NCBI GenBank assembly: GCA_039519185.1
Contig: CM076846.1
Span: 132,157,027 to 132,221,026, forward strand
Source: Astragalus membranaceus
Taxonomy: Eukaryota; Streptophyta; Magnoliopsida; Fabales; Fabaceae
Direction: 5' to 3'
DNA: 64,000 bases
In this document: positions 11,395-23,603 of the stretch, in pieces
How the letters are laid out: each line of letters begins with the position of its first letter
Position numbering within the stretch: position 1 is the first letter of the stretch
Position numbers and translations under genes: made by a program
The notes under the pieces: generated by a model
What the model saw: only the letters and a program-made list of their open reading frames with translations
What the model was told of the DNA's origin: nothing
Databases searched by the model: none

Positions 11395-11724
11395 GAAGTG
11401 TTGATAGTAGATTAATTCCACAACACGTGGTGAGCATTGTTGAGCAACCTCGTTGCACAGCATATCATTGCATAGGATACCAATATCGACCTTCAATTTC
11501 TATTCATTCATTCACAACGTGTTCCTTACTTACCATAACGGCTACATTTTCCCACAAAGTCACAGCTCAAAAAAAAAAAAACGACAAAACAGATCCACTT
11601 TTCCAACACTCCTTTTTTGTCTTCTTTTCTTTCCTTTTCAGCTGACCGTTACTCTTCTTCCTTCCTTTCTTCACCTTAAACCCCAAACCAAAATCCATTA
11701 GGTCTTCCGCTCCACCACTTCGCC

Positions 11725-14700
11725 ATGACGGTTGTAACCGAAGCCACCGCACGCACCAAAAGGATCCTGAAGCTCACTCTCTCCCTCCTCGGCCTTGGCT
11801 TCAATTCCTCCAAATGGTACACCTTCTTACCTTCTCTCTCCATCTTTCTCCCTCTCTCTCAAGTCTTATGTGTGTAAGTCGTTTTGCAGCAAAACAGCGG
11901 CGAAGATGGCGGTGGCGAGGATTAAGCTTTTGAGGAACAAGAGGGAAGTGGTTGTTAGGCAGATGAGACGCGACATTGCTCTTCTTCTTCAATCTGGTCA
12001 AGACGCCACTGCTCGTATCCGGGTAACTTTCAAGATCACATTTTTTATATATTTTTAATACACTAAATTGATTTATTTGAATATTGAATGTTAAATGGTG
12101 TGTGATTAAACTTGATTTGTGATAGCACATTGTATAGCTGATTCTAACTGGTAGTAGGTGAAGGCTTAGGTTAAAGGATATTGATTTTGTAGTTGAGATA
12201 GTTAGTTTGGAATAATTTTTGTTAGGGCACTCAAATTATGACTTTGCTGTTCCTTGCTATTTTGGAGTAAACCATTGATTTCATCGCTAAGCTAATACTC
12301 ATTCATTTTGTTATTTAGATAACTGAAAATAGTAAGTAGGTCTCCAAGGATTTATCACATCTGTCCAATTAGTCTCTACTGTTGTACATTGACAAAATGT
12401 TTGGGACTAGCGAGACAGACTTAACTAAATGTTAAGAACTAATGAAACGGATAGGGACTAGTGAGACGGATATAAAAACTGCAAGGGAAAACTTACTATT
12501 TTCATTTACTTGAAGGACTAAGTGTAGAGATGATATAAGTCTTGAAATTGGTAGTTTACTAGCTATTTTATCATGATTAGATAGAGGTAATTTGGGTGGT
12601 TGTGTTAATTGTATAGAACAGAGGTAAACATGCCTCCTGAATTTTATGTTTCAAAGGCTGAGTGATTTCGTTGTTGGAATTTGATGACATAGTATTTATC
12701 CTTTTGGTATCTGATTGAGTATCTTCCTTTGATTATTTGTGTGTGTTTGTGTGTTGTTGCTTAAATCTCATTTTTATTTGACATAAGTTGCTGTGAAACT
12801 TTCTTGAGTTCATAGAAACAAAAGTGATTAAAAAATAAATGTTTATGCAATTTCAAGATCATTAGTGGGAGTACAACGAGTACTCAACTCATTTCATACA
12901 AAGAGTTTTACACCAATTGCAAACACAAACACTCCAACGGGTTGGAGCACCATTCCTCATAAGATACCCCCTAGATTTTTGCCCTTTCTAGCCTAGAACC
13001 ACCCCCAAGAAAATTTTCTAGTGTGCCAAATACACCAATCCACAGCAACTCTGATAAGGTGCCTAACGCGCTTACTCCTCCTGCTAGGCCTAAGCGCGCC
13101 AAGGAGAACTCCTTCAAAGGAATGCGCTATTTTTTCATCCGTGTTTGAAAAAAATGATAAATTGTGAAGCTAATGCCCCACAGACAGCAGTGTTGTTTAA
13201 AAAAACGCCATGGCTGATTGCGGTAGTAGTTTTTGAGTAACCCACTATTTTTTTTGTACTGCATGGCGCCGGCAGGCGGCAGCGCCCTGCTGGTGCCCTC
13301 CGCAATATGGCGTTTTATGGCTGCCTATTTTATTGGGATTTTGGCAATCTTCTATTGGCTGCAATCCACTATCAACAACATTGTTGCTCAGTCAAATTGC
13401 CTTCTACAAAATAATTGTTTCTAGTATCAAGAGGAAGTCTGCCACGTATAAATTTACAATCTTTTGCACAAAGTAGAGAAAGAGCATAGTGTGAAAATGT
13501 ATCTAAAGATTCACAGAAATTGATTCAATAATATGATTTAATTGGGATTAGTTGTGAATTTGTGATAGTTTTGTTGGGTTGTTCATCTTTGTGGCTGTGG
13601 CTAATGTCTATGGGCAGTGCCTCCCTACAAAATTTGAAAGTTGAGATACCCCTAGACCATGAGAATGTGGTGTTATAGTGATGTATGTGATGCCGTTTTT
13701 CTATTCCAAATTGGAATGACGATTTTGTGAGTTTTACTAAAAGATTTTGTTGGTTTCTAGGTTGAGCATGTGATGAGAGAGCAGAATATTTTGGCTGCAA
13801 ATGAGTTCATTGAGCTCTTTTGTGAATTAATTGTTTCCAGACTCACAATCATATCAAAGCAAAGGTGAAATCCTGTAGAGGAGCTCATTTTCCATTATGA
13901 AATTAACATACTGGTTGAAATTCTGATGCTAATCCTACGTGTTATAGGGAATGTCCAGCGGATTTGAAAGAAGGTATTGCTAGCGTAATATTTGCATCCC
14001 CTAGGTGTTCAGAAATTCCAGAACTTGTGGCACTTAAGAAAATCTTTGAGAAGAAATATGGGAAAGATTTTGTATCTGCTGCTACTGATCTTAGGCCTAG
14101 TTGTGGCGTAAATCGCCAGGTAAGTCTTCTCCTGACTGCAATTATTCTTGTATTTGCTTATCAGTAAACTACTAAACTTTATTAATTCTAAATGATATTC
14201 ATATCAGTGTTTGTGAATTGCATTTTTCTTTTAGTTGATTGACAAGCTCTCGGTTCGCACACCTCCCGGTGAAGTGAAGTTGAAAGTGTTGAAGGAAATA
14301 GCAAAGGAATATCAAATCGATTGGGATACTACAGAATCTGAAAATGAACTTCTCAAACCTCCAGAAGAGCTAATAGTATGTTTTCTTTCTATAGCTATCT
14401 ATGAACCATTTTCTGTATGTTTTCTATCTCTTGATTTCTTATGCTTTCTTAAATTTTCATCTTATCAGGAAGGGCATAACACTTTTGTCAGTGCCAGTAG
14501 CTTACCAGTAAAGCCATCAACAAATGCATCCTCCGAATTCAGTAAGCCAGTTACAAGGTGATTCAAAACTTAATACCCTGTTACATATTTGCATTATTAT
14601 TGTTCTTATCTTCTACTAAGATTCTATGGTGACTCATCAGATTATCAGGTGGTGGAAAAAGCGACGCGATGCATTTTGAAGATTCTAAGTCTGCTGCTGA

Positions 14701-15172
14701 AGCAGCAGCTGAATCAGCTAAGAAAGCAATCGCCGCAGCTGAAGTTGCTGCTTATATGGCTATGAAGGACTCAAGAGTCAACTCTGAAACTTTCCAATCA
14801 AATGATTCTGCAAAGCATACCCAGAACATGACTTATAAATCAACAGCTGAGGAGAAAATGCAGAGGTCACAGAGCTTACCGAGGTCTGATCACACGATCA
14901 ATGAGGATACATTGTACGGTGGAGATGATTATAGAAGATACAGTTACCATCCAACTTCTGCACAGAATATTCAGTTTGATGAATCAGATTATGATGAAGA
15001 AATTGAAGCAGAAAAACCTCCTGTTACATTGCCACCTCACCGGCTTCCACCACCGGTACCTTCTTCTCGGGTTAAACAGGATGGCAGCATTCGTGTTCAT
15101 CCTAAATTGCCAGATTATGACGAACTTTCTGCTCGCTTTGATTCGCTTAAATTCAAAAAGTCTCAGTACTGA
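11725..15172 (+). CDS. IST1: IST1-like ESCRT-III associated protein, seven exons
   Basis: Predicted exons: 11725-11816, 11890-12022, 13761-13864, 13948-14119, 14235-14375, 14469-14557, 14641-15172, all with GT-AG introns and one continuous frame of 390 residues ending in TGA. Residues about 10-175 form the IST1 (Ist1/DUF292) helical domain, with conserved KTAAKMAVARIKLLRNKRE, then ANEFIELFCELI, APRCSEIPEL-like (here SPRCSEIPEL) and DLRPSCGVNR. An alanine-rich amphipathic stretch follows, and the C-terminus has DELSARFDSLK (residues 374-384), matching an MIT-interacting motif of type 1. IST1 binds CHMP1 and the AAA ATPase VPS4/SKD1 to regulate ESCRT-III disassembly in multivesicular body formation at endosomes. 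The start gives the usual basic N-terminal helix. The second intron, 1.74 kb, is the longest. A CT-rich leader precedes the ATG. Nothing in it is broken. Plants have several IST1-like paralogues; I cannot say which one this is. Confidence 0.92.
12023..13760 (+). other. Large second intron of the IST1-like gene
   Basis: A 1738-bp intron beginning GTAACT and ending TTTCTAG. The part around 12870-13100 is GC-richer than the rest and may be an old repeat insertion; no ends could be defined. Confidence 0.6.
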
Positions 15173-16308
15173 ATCCACTTTAGCAACTGCTTATCAATAT
15201 ATTCTTAATTTTTCGTTTATATAGAATGGTATATTTTGTCATACAGAGAGAGATGCCAATGTAATAGTTTTGGATGTTATACTTTGATATGTACGGTTCT
15301 GCCCAGGTATAATATTTGTTTTGAAAATAGGAATTGTATTAATTTTCCAATATGATCATGAATAATATTGCAACTGTGATTTTACTACACGATCTACACG
15401 TTTAACAAAAGTAAAATGTAATCAAAATTACAATCATGAGTTTTTCTGACACTCATTTAAAAAGAGACAAATAGCTTTCCATTACTTGCTACACTCATCT
15501 AACCAATCTGTGTAAGATTGGTTACACCTTTTTTATTTTGTTTTGTGCAAATGTAAAGTAGCACAGTTTGTCCCATGCTTGTAATTGGTTCCTAGCAGAG
15601 TTGGAAACAACATGTACTAAAAGGACAATAAAATTATCGAAGTTAAAATTAAAAGTGTTGAATTTAAAAGTGTTGAATTTAAAGAATATATCAGTATAAT
15701 AAAGAACACCCCTTCATAATTTCATATGATAAAATGGATTGAGGTTGGTTTTAGGTATGTTAAAGAATATTTTAAGATTAAACATTACTTGAAGGACACT
15801 GAAACACATGTTGGTTTTGGGTCCAACGAAACAAAATCTACAAAAAGATTATTCTGGGAGAGGGACATCACTTGAAGCTTTCGGAGCACCCCCGCCGAGC
15901 ATATTTCCCTATGCGCTCAAATGCCAGAGTGAATAACAATTGGCAAGCACGAAATGTGATCTCATCGGAGAGCTGGTTATATGATAGTGTGAGAAAAGTT
16001 AAAGCTAGGAGAGATTTGAATCGGTAACCAGAATCTAACAACAAAATGAGTTCGATGAGAGGTCGAGGTGCTTTAGATAGGAAGCTCCTTGGGCATGCCG
16101 CAGGTGAGGTGGTTATGTGAGGGTTAGGATTCAATTGAACACACATTTCGTGAAAGAGAATCCAAACCCATAAAATAAGTATTCAAAAAAACGCTGCCAT
16201 AATCGACTATGTATAGAATAATGATTCAATTTTTGTAAACAAGCGACAGTTGAAACCGTTATAGAAAAACACTCTTTTATGACAGTTTTAACAATTGTTG
16301 TGAATTTT
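15173..16308. other. Intergenic, 3' flank of the IST1-like gene
   Basis: AT-rich non-coding DNA. A small direct duplication, AAAAGTGTTGAATTTAAA, occurs near 15650-15680. No gene seen. Confidence 0.5.
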
Positions 16309-16476
16309 AACCTCATCGCAACAATGAGTTTAACAATTGTTACGATGATTGAAGCTACAATACTCGAGTAGCCTTTCACATACATCAATCGCTTCCAGTG
16401 GCTAAATCCACCAGTACTCGAGTATTGTGGCCTCAATTATCACGACAGATGGTAAACTCATTGTTGCGATTAGGTT
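16309..16476. repeat. Hairpin: imperfect 62-bp inverted repeat
   Basis: Arms 16309-16370 and 16415-16476, with a 44-base loop. The innermost arm bases contain TACTCGAGTA, itself a palindrome, at both arms. Several mismatches, mainly in the middle of the arms. No coding frame spans it. Confidence 0.75.
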
Positions 16477-17034
16477 AGCTATCGTAGTCGAGTACCCCCT
16501 TGGCGCAATCACTGATGTAACGAGGGAATGCCAAACTTTTGATACCGGATAGTGTGGAATTGTATAAGGTTGAGATGAAACTCTATATAATAACTTTTAT
16601 ATATATAGCAACATTTCTTGTGCTATCTATCTACATCAATGAATTATTCTTTGCTTACAAAAAAAAATCTACAAAATCGGATGAGAGTAAGGTTGTAACT
16701 TATTATAACACGTTTGACTAATTCTTATTCCTTTTAAAGAGAGAATAAATAGGGCAGCCTCTATGAATTTTTATTCAACAATACTAGTTTCACAATATGG
16801 AACGAATTTCACAATAGCGGGGATGAGTGGTTATCGCAATATGGAACTAATTTCACAATTTATGATGATTGACTGAAACAAAACGCCAAATTATAGGGGT
16901 GGGTTATTAAGCCTTATTTATAGTTTATAAAATTCTTATATGCTTAGACGACTTTGGTAGTACCATTTGTCATTTCAATTTTCATTGGACATGCATGGTA
17001 AGTATGTAGTCAACCAATGTTTTTTTGTGGCGAT

Positions 17035-17570
17035 TTTTATACCCTCACAAAAATTATTTATCCCCATTTTATCCCTCTTAATTCTTTTAACTATAGCTTT
17101 ATCCATTTAATAGATAAATTCGTAATGTACAAAAACACTACGGATTTATTTATTAAATAGATAAATCTATTTTTGTAAGCAAAATTTTGAAAAATGAATT
17201 TAACGTTTTAATAGATAAATCCGGTATTGAAAAATACAAACTGGATTTATCTTTGTCTTTATAAATCCGGCAGTTAAATTTTTTAAGATAAATCCGGTAG
17301 TTAAATTTATGCAAATTGCTTTTGGATTTAAGCATAATAAATATAAATCCGTTTATGCTCTTTGATACATGCTTTTTCAATGAATTTCCCAATGCAAACG
17401 GATTTAAGGATAATTTATGTAAATCCGTTTTTTGCCAATGCAAACGGATTTAAGCATACTTTTTCAATGAATTTGCCAATGCAAACAGATTTATACGGAT
17501 TTATGTAGATAAACAGATTTATGCTTTTTCAACTCTTTGATACATACTCTATTTTTTGCAATCCATTTTT
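17035..17570. repeat. Decayed repeat rich in GGATTTAT/ATAAATCC motifs
   Basis: The segment repeats ATAAATCCGG and its complement at least ten times in both orientations, much like the interiors of the elements at 23604 and 26222 but more diverged. It begins with a T-run and TATACCCTCAC. It may be an old member of the same Mutator-like group; no target duplication was found. Confidence 0.35.
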
Positions 17571-17808
17571 CACGGTGAGAACTAGTTCTCACTTGATATG
17601 CTCCATATATATATGGGCTGATTAAGGAGCAAGGCAATAAAAAAATAAAGGACTAAGCCTATGAATTTAGCAAAGTCCACATGGCCCATTGGTGTGGAAG
17701 TGATCGAGCGCATCCAGCCCATGAATTGAATGGAGATAACACACTACCCTAGGCTTGGAGAGAAAGAAAAGGAACGGAGCATTAAGGGAGAGAGAGAGAG
17801 GGAGCGAG

Positions 17809-20241
17809 TGACATCCCTAAAAAAATTAAGATAATTATTTTGATGTTTAACCCAATTAATTTAATTTAGTGCTTAATCAATAATTTTATTAATTGAGTGC
17901 TAGATTAATTATTAATTGGTGTAAGGTTTTTAAATGAATAGTAGATAGAATGGGGTAGTTATGGGATGTTAGAGTTAAGTGAGGACATAGAGGTCATTTC
18001 CCCACACCCTCACTTAAGTTAGTATTTAAAAAGAAACGAAAAAAGAAAAGAAAGAGAGAAAAGAAGAGAAGAGGTCGAGAGATGAGAGGAGAGAAAAGAA
18101 GAAAAGAAAAAAAGAAGAAAGAAAAAAGAAGAAGAGAAAGGAGGAAGAAGAGGTGAAAAGGGTTCACCCAAACCCTAAACTTGGAATCACCATCATCATC
18201 ATCATCTCCCCATCTACTTTCATCCTCCATAATTAGGTGAGCTTGTTTTCAAACTTCCTCTTCCTTTTTAGAATTCGAATTTCATGTTTTAGGGAGAGAT
18301 GGTGAGAGATGATTTCGAGTTTTATGATGATTGTGATGATTCCTAGTTAATTAGGAACCAACCCAAGAGAGATTGAGCAAAGATTGGAGCTTGATTTGAG
18401 TTAGGGAGCTTATGGGTGATTTTAGGGTTCAATTTGGGATTTTAAGGAAAATGAAGAAAGTTGGTGCCTAGGTTCGAATTGATGCCCCAACGCTAGGATT
18501 TCTCGCGTGTTTGATGTGTGGGAATCGTCAATTGAGGTGAGTTGTTCGATTATTGAGGATTTGTTTGATTTGTTGAAAGTTGAGGTTATGTCAAAATTTG
18601 ATGTGTTGAAATGTTGTATTTGATGTCAAACTTATTTTGGATTGACAAAATTGATGTTTGATGATTGATTGAGTGTTATGTGTTGATGTGAATTGGTTGC
18701 CAATTTATGTTTGATTGGTTGATGATGTTAATGTTTCGGTTTGACGTGTGATTATAAAACGTTTTGGTGAAAAACCGTTAAACCGGACTAGACTGATTTT
18801 GATGAAAACCAGCCCAATCTTGTTTGATTAAAGTGATTGATTGTTTGTATTGTTGATTAGACACGTTTTGGGGCTATTTTAGTGTTGTGGTTAAGCTAGG
18901 AATCGAGCGGGGCGAGTAACAGAATCGAACGGAATAGCGAATTTACAAGAAAATGGAAAAAATTTCAATGCTGTCAAAGGAGCACGACCCGTGCGTCCCT
19001 TGCTGTTACTCAAATGCTGAAATATTTGTTAAGCACGACCCGTGCGTAAGAGAGCACGACCCATGCGCAGAGTTCTGTCCCACTTTTTAAAACAGGTTCC
19101 AGGCTATTCCTTTTGGTTCCGAACCTTCCCTAATCCCTTTCTTAAACCTTCCCAATGATCATTGAACAAAAATATGTTGATTTTCAAGTTGTTTCAAGTT
19201 ATATTATGAAATTGTTATGTTAGGGTTTTAGATACAAAACCGAAGTACAGCATAACGAACTATTTTTGTTTCACCGTATACAACGAGTAATTCATGTTAT
19301 GTTTTAATGAAAAACGAGTAATGGTTGTATCGAGTGTGAAAACAATCAAAGTACAAAGATATGGACCTAGTGTCTGAGTTAAGGATAAAAGATTACGACT
19401 TCGTATCGAGTAACATACTTAATGTCTGAGAGGATAATAATGTGACTTCATGCCGAGAAACGGACTTAATGTCCAAGAGGTTAATAAAAGATATTGAGGG
19501 GGATGACGATTCCGAGTTCATGTAGCATACCTAGCCGAGGGGAGTCATGAATCCAAAGCTAGGGCCCTGGCATTATTCGTATAGTTATACAGATTGGGGT
19601 TTCCGTTGATATTGGCTATTCTAGAGTATCTGGCATTATATCTCGGATTGTGCTAAGCCACTGACAAGACTAAAGACAGGTATGAACAAGAACAGTTGAT
19701 AGGATAAGGTTAATTCACAAACAAGACAAGTATGAGCGAGAACGACTCATAAGAAAAAGGAAAACACTGAGAGAGGATATGTGAGGGGTGCGAAAGAACT
19801 TACTGAGATTTATAATCTCACGTTATATGTTGTGGTGTTTTCAGATGTGCAGGGATAGCAAAGCAGATTGAGGAGAAGCAGTGTATGTTGTAGCTACTCA
19901 GGTTGAAAGAAGATCCTTTAGTGATCTTTAGGTTGTACTTTTCTTATTTCCTCCTTATGTACTATTTAAGTTTAAATCCTTGAATTGTATCAAGGTCATG
20001 TAGCGTTTATAACCGCGTCTTGTAATTGGACCATAGTTATGTATAATTTATTGAATATGTACCTTCTGAGTACTTATTCAGATATTGTATTTGAGAAATA
20101 TTTTATCTCAAAGTCATGTAAGTGGTTGTAATCCGCTTAAGTTTTTATTTGGTCCATTGTTTATGAGCAGGTTATACTCCGATGTTTATGATTTGGTTAA
20201 TGCCTTTTTGGTCGCTATGAGGTGAAATTTAAGGTGTTACA
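17809..20241 (+). mobile_element. Probable LTR of a Ty3 (chromovirus-type) element
   Basis: The right end is firm: AAGGTGTTACA at 20241 is followed after three bases by a 12-base primer-binding site. The left end is inferred from TGACATCCCTAAA at 17809, which mirrors the end and resembles the start of the minus-strand LTR ending at 62474. Within it are a 130-base purine-rich tract (18027-18155) typical of transcribed leaders in such LTRs, two GCACGACCCGTGCG-type repeats (about 18980-19060), and degenerate repeats of TAATGTCTGAG (19370-19480). Length about 2.43 kb. Confidence 0.55.
18027..18155 (+). repeat. Purine-only tract
   Basis: About 130 bases almost exclusively A and G on the plus strand. 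It causes the apparent phenylalanine/serine-rich frame on the other strand, which is not a gene. Confidence 0.8.
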
Positions 20242-20244
20242 TTT

Positions 20245-20256
20245 TGGTATCAGAGC
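20245..20256 (+). other. Primer-binding site (initiator tRNA-Met)
   Basis: TGGTATCAGAGC is complementary to the 3' end of plant initiator tRNA-Met, three bases after the LTR end at 20241. This fixes the element's polarity as plus. Confidence 0.85.
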
Positions 20257-21969
20257 AGTTCGACATTGTCGGACTTAGAGACCTAACTATCAAAAGATTA
20301 GATAGATTGAGTCAACTAGGGACTTAGACAATTGACTATTAGAACCTTTTAGTATTTTGTGTGAGACTTTGAGTTTGGATCCACTCGATATTTCATGCAA
20401 CGTACTGAGAATAATGACAATTAGTTGCCTCGGCCTCGAAAATGTCCGAAACCATAAACCCTAGGGTCCTTGTACTTCTCATTTCATCAGAGCATGCAGC
20501 GGAAGTAACAGGCATCCGAGTTGGTTCGAGGAAGTTTGGGCGACCGACTAGTCATGGAAGCCAATCCGACCATTGTGTCATCATGTAAATTTAAGAAGGT
20601 CACCCAGAGAGTTATAAGTTGAGAAATCTTCTTGTAGAAGAAATGTTAGTGTCCTAGATTTGTTCAGGGCTAGTGAGCACTGAGCACCATAGAACACAAA
20701 TTGTTGTCTGACCAGTCTCTCAGTTACTGAGATGACGTCTAGTAGTCAACCCTACTGTGTAGTATAGATTAACTTTAGCTTATGCTCCAGCCAAGTAAGA
20801 TCCTTCGGGATAGTTAAGGTTCTCGGAAAGGTTTTCTGTCCTAAGAAACTCCTTTTTCCAAAGTTAGGAAACCAAGTTAGTGATCCATCGTAGTGCTTGC
20901 AGTTTTGGCAAGTAGTACCATAGTGTTTTGTCAGACTAGCTATCTGGTCAAAACTTTGAGTTGGGTTCCTATTAAGAAAGGACAAGTAGTTCATGCAAGG
21001 GAAGTGACCGTATCATGACTCTCCGATTAGGAGCACGTCAGTTTTCAGCTGTGAGAAATTTTCGCTAGTCTTCCAACCTGTTTTATCCGTAACTTATGAT
21101 CCGGAACTCCGACTTAGGTATTTCGGGATGCGTTGGAAAGCTAACGAAATTGTCTACACATATAAATGGATTTGGATTAGGTTTCATCCTAGTTCCAAAA
21201 ATTATTCCTACTCTACCCAAGCCTTAGACTCTAAGTGCTAGTAGAATGGAAACCCTAGTTGGGCCTAAGACGCATGTAGCGAATCCCCAACGAATAAAGC
21301 TAAGAAGGGAAGACCCAGATTAGGAAAGATTCCTTTTGGCGTCGTAAGGAGGCTGTTTCTTGGAAATGGCCAGTAGCAAGAATATCTTCCCTTAAGAAAA
21401 CCGTAAGACTTAGTGAAAGTCCTAAATGATTAGGCACATAGTTGAATGTCGACAAGGGAAGAGTTTGGGTTATCTAAGTACCAAATGTGGTTGATAGTCC
21501 AAGAGTAAGTCAAGTTTCGGGTTTGGTTGATTACGATAGTTGTAATGATTTCGTCTGTATTGTGTATGGAACTCGGAAAGATGGAGGACCTAAGGAATGT
21601 TCAAAATAGTTAGCATTCATTTTCCGAATCAATATAGGACCCACTATTCGTGCCCCCGTTTGATTCTTTAAAGGAACTATTATATTTTCTCGTTTCTTTG
21701 ATGCTACAAATATCCCAATACCATACGTAATCCAAATGTAAATGATTACACCTATACTAATCGACAATCCATCATGATAAGAATAAGTCTATAAAGATTC
21801 TAGTGAACCCTATTTTTAGGGAAACCGTTATGTCGCATCAATGAAATCCCTATAGTATGAAAGTTCTCGTACCTTAGAGTATGGGTAGTTGAGGCCCTAA
21901 GAGGGCTAGTAGTCCGAAAGGACGAGTGATAGAATAGCTTACGGTTTGGAGTTAAGTGGAAAGAGATTT
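20257..21969 (+). other. Non-coding remnant downstream of the primer site
   Basis: Follows the primer site directly but contains no gag, protease or polymerase frame that I can recognise. Either the internal region is heavily decayed or the element was non-autonomous. The junction with the glycosyltransferase fragment is not defined. Confidence 0.45.
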
Positions 21970-22440
21970 GTTTAGGTGGTTCGCGGGCCCATGGTAGGAG
22001 GTGCGGACGCGGCGTATTTCACAACTAGGTGTAGAAGTATTTACGGTTTTGATGATGAAATAGGGAAGTATTTTCCAAAAGGGTTTCTAGAAAGGACGGA
22101 GAATATGGGCCTGGTGGTCCCACATTTGGCCCCATAAGTAACCGTTTTAAGACACTGTTCAATTGGTGGGTTTATTATGCAATACGCACTATGGATGGGT
22201 TTTGGTATTTGAAAGCATAACTAGTGGTGTGCCTATGATTGCTTGGCCGCTTTACGCAGAGCAGAGGATGAACGTGGCGATGTTGGTGGAGGAGTTGGGG
22301 TGGCGGTGAGACCTGCGGTGTTGCCAACAAAGAACGTTGCGAGGAGAGAGGTGATTGAAAAGTTGGTGAGAGAGGTTGTTGATGACTACCACGTGAGGGA
22401 GAGAGTGGGAGTGATTAAGCTTAGTGGTGGGAGAGCTTTG
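21970..22440 (+). pseudogene. UDP-glycosyltransferase C-terminal fragment, broken
   Basis: Two frames give pieces of a plant family-1 glycosyltransferase of the UGT72-like kind. The first (from 21976) reads VVRGP...GADAAYFTT, then YFPKGFLERTEN and GLVVP, and ends at a stop after the position where WAPQ is expected. After a frame break the second resumes with a damaged PSPG box: the sugar-binding HCGWNS is changed to HYGWVL, followed by intact GVPMIAWPLYAEQRMN and ELGVAVRPAVLPTKNV. The acceptor-binding N-terminal half is absent. It runs into the hAT remnant at about 22440. Clearly a dead fragment, presumably left by transposon activity around it. Confidence 0.8.
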
Positions 22441-23170
22441 TCACAGGCTGGGTCGTCCAGGACTTGAAATCTTCAATAATAGACTCGGAACTAATGTTTT
22501 CACTAATTTCCCTTTCAATGAAAACTGTCATGCTATCAGCTAGAAACCCACCTTCCATCTTGTTTCTCAACCTAGTCTTGATAATTTTCATTGCTAAAAA
22601 AGACCTCTCCGTTGTGGCTGTAGAAACCGGAAGAGTCATGACATGGCGGAGCAATATATGAAGCAAGAAATAATTTTCCTTCTCATTAGTTTCAACCAAA
22701 CACGAGCATTATTCTTGAATAGTTGACAAATTCTTCAAACTTGATTCTTGGCGGGCATGAACGACAAATTGCCGAAGTTGAAAAGGTAAACCATTCTTCT
22801 CTTGCTCATTGAAATCCATGGGATAATACTTTTCAACCAAAGTGCAAATAGTATGAATATTAAAAGCTTTATAATTATCCTTAGGAGCCAAAGCACAACT
22901 TAGAGTTAACAAATTCATGGCTTGCTCACTAAACCTGCTATTCAACTCTTGCAATTACTTGTCAATGGTAGTAAGAAATATTTCAACTCTAAAGTAGTGC
23001 TCTATTGTTACCTGATTCTCTTCAAGACGAGAGCGTCCAAATCTTGTTGCTGAATGAAAATCATCGAGATCAGGAATCTCAACATTATTTTTTATAAAAC
23101 ATGACAACACTGTTCTGTTCCTAAGTCCTAACTCTAGTCCTAACAACATTGATAACACATTGAGAATCAA
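22421..23170 (-). pseudogene. hAT transposase C-terminal fragment
   Basis: Three broken frames (23170-22955, 22954-22709, 22699-22421) together give the last third of a plant hAT/zinc-finger-MYM-like transposase. Frame two holds the FNEQEKNGLPFQLRQF region. Frame three ends in the hAT dimerisation domain: LPVSTATTERSFLAMKIIKTRLRN, the hallmark of the family. The BED or TTF zinc finger and the first catalytic acidic residues are missing. Stops separate all three, so it is inactive. It abuts the glycosyltransferase fragment on the other strand. Confidence 0.85.
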
Positions 23171-23548
23171 AACAAAAAACGCAGCAAGCCATCAAAATCT
23201 ACCATAAGTCCAGAAGAGCGATAACTCTAAACCCTGATTATTACAAAGTTAAACTTACAAACAGTGGCGGTGTCGCGGCAGCGACGTCAATGAATGAAGA
23301 GCGAACAGCGGCGAGAGTGAGGGTGCGATGGTGTGTGTGTGTGTTGTCGTCGTTTGTTCACTTTGTTGTTTGTTGCGTTGCGTGAGCGTCTGAGCGAGAG
23401 AGAAGAGCGAAACGTATCACATACGTTTGGTTTGGTTTGGATTGGAAAATTCAGAAACACTTAAGCGCATTTTTGTATTTTCCAGTATATAATTTTTTTT
23501 TCCAGGGCGGGCCATGGCCCTGCCCAGCCCATCAGAAGAACCGCCCCT
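22421..23548 (-). mobile_element. hAT transposon remnant
   Basis: The right end (5' end of the element on the minus strand) is CAGGGGCGG at 23548, a typical hAT terminus. Next come a GC-rich leader and a GT repeat (about 23331-23342), then transposase C-terminal frames (23170-22421). The matching 3' terminus and 8-bp duplication were not found, so the left boundary is the end of recognisable coding sequence. Confidence 0.7.
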
Positions 23549-23603
23549 GGTTGTTCTACATTGCGTTGTCTCAAGTGGCGAAAATAATTGAGAACAAAGA
23601 TTT

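Noticed and set aside
15868..16436. Two small minus-strand frames
   Set aside because: No recognisable motif; one runs through the hairpin at 16309-16476.
17994..18230. Phenylalanine/serine-rich minus-strand frame
   Set aside because: It is the complement of a purine-only tract in an LTR leader; composition alone keeps it open.
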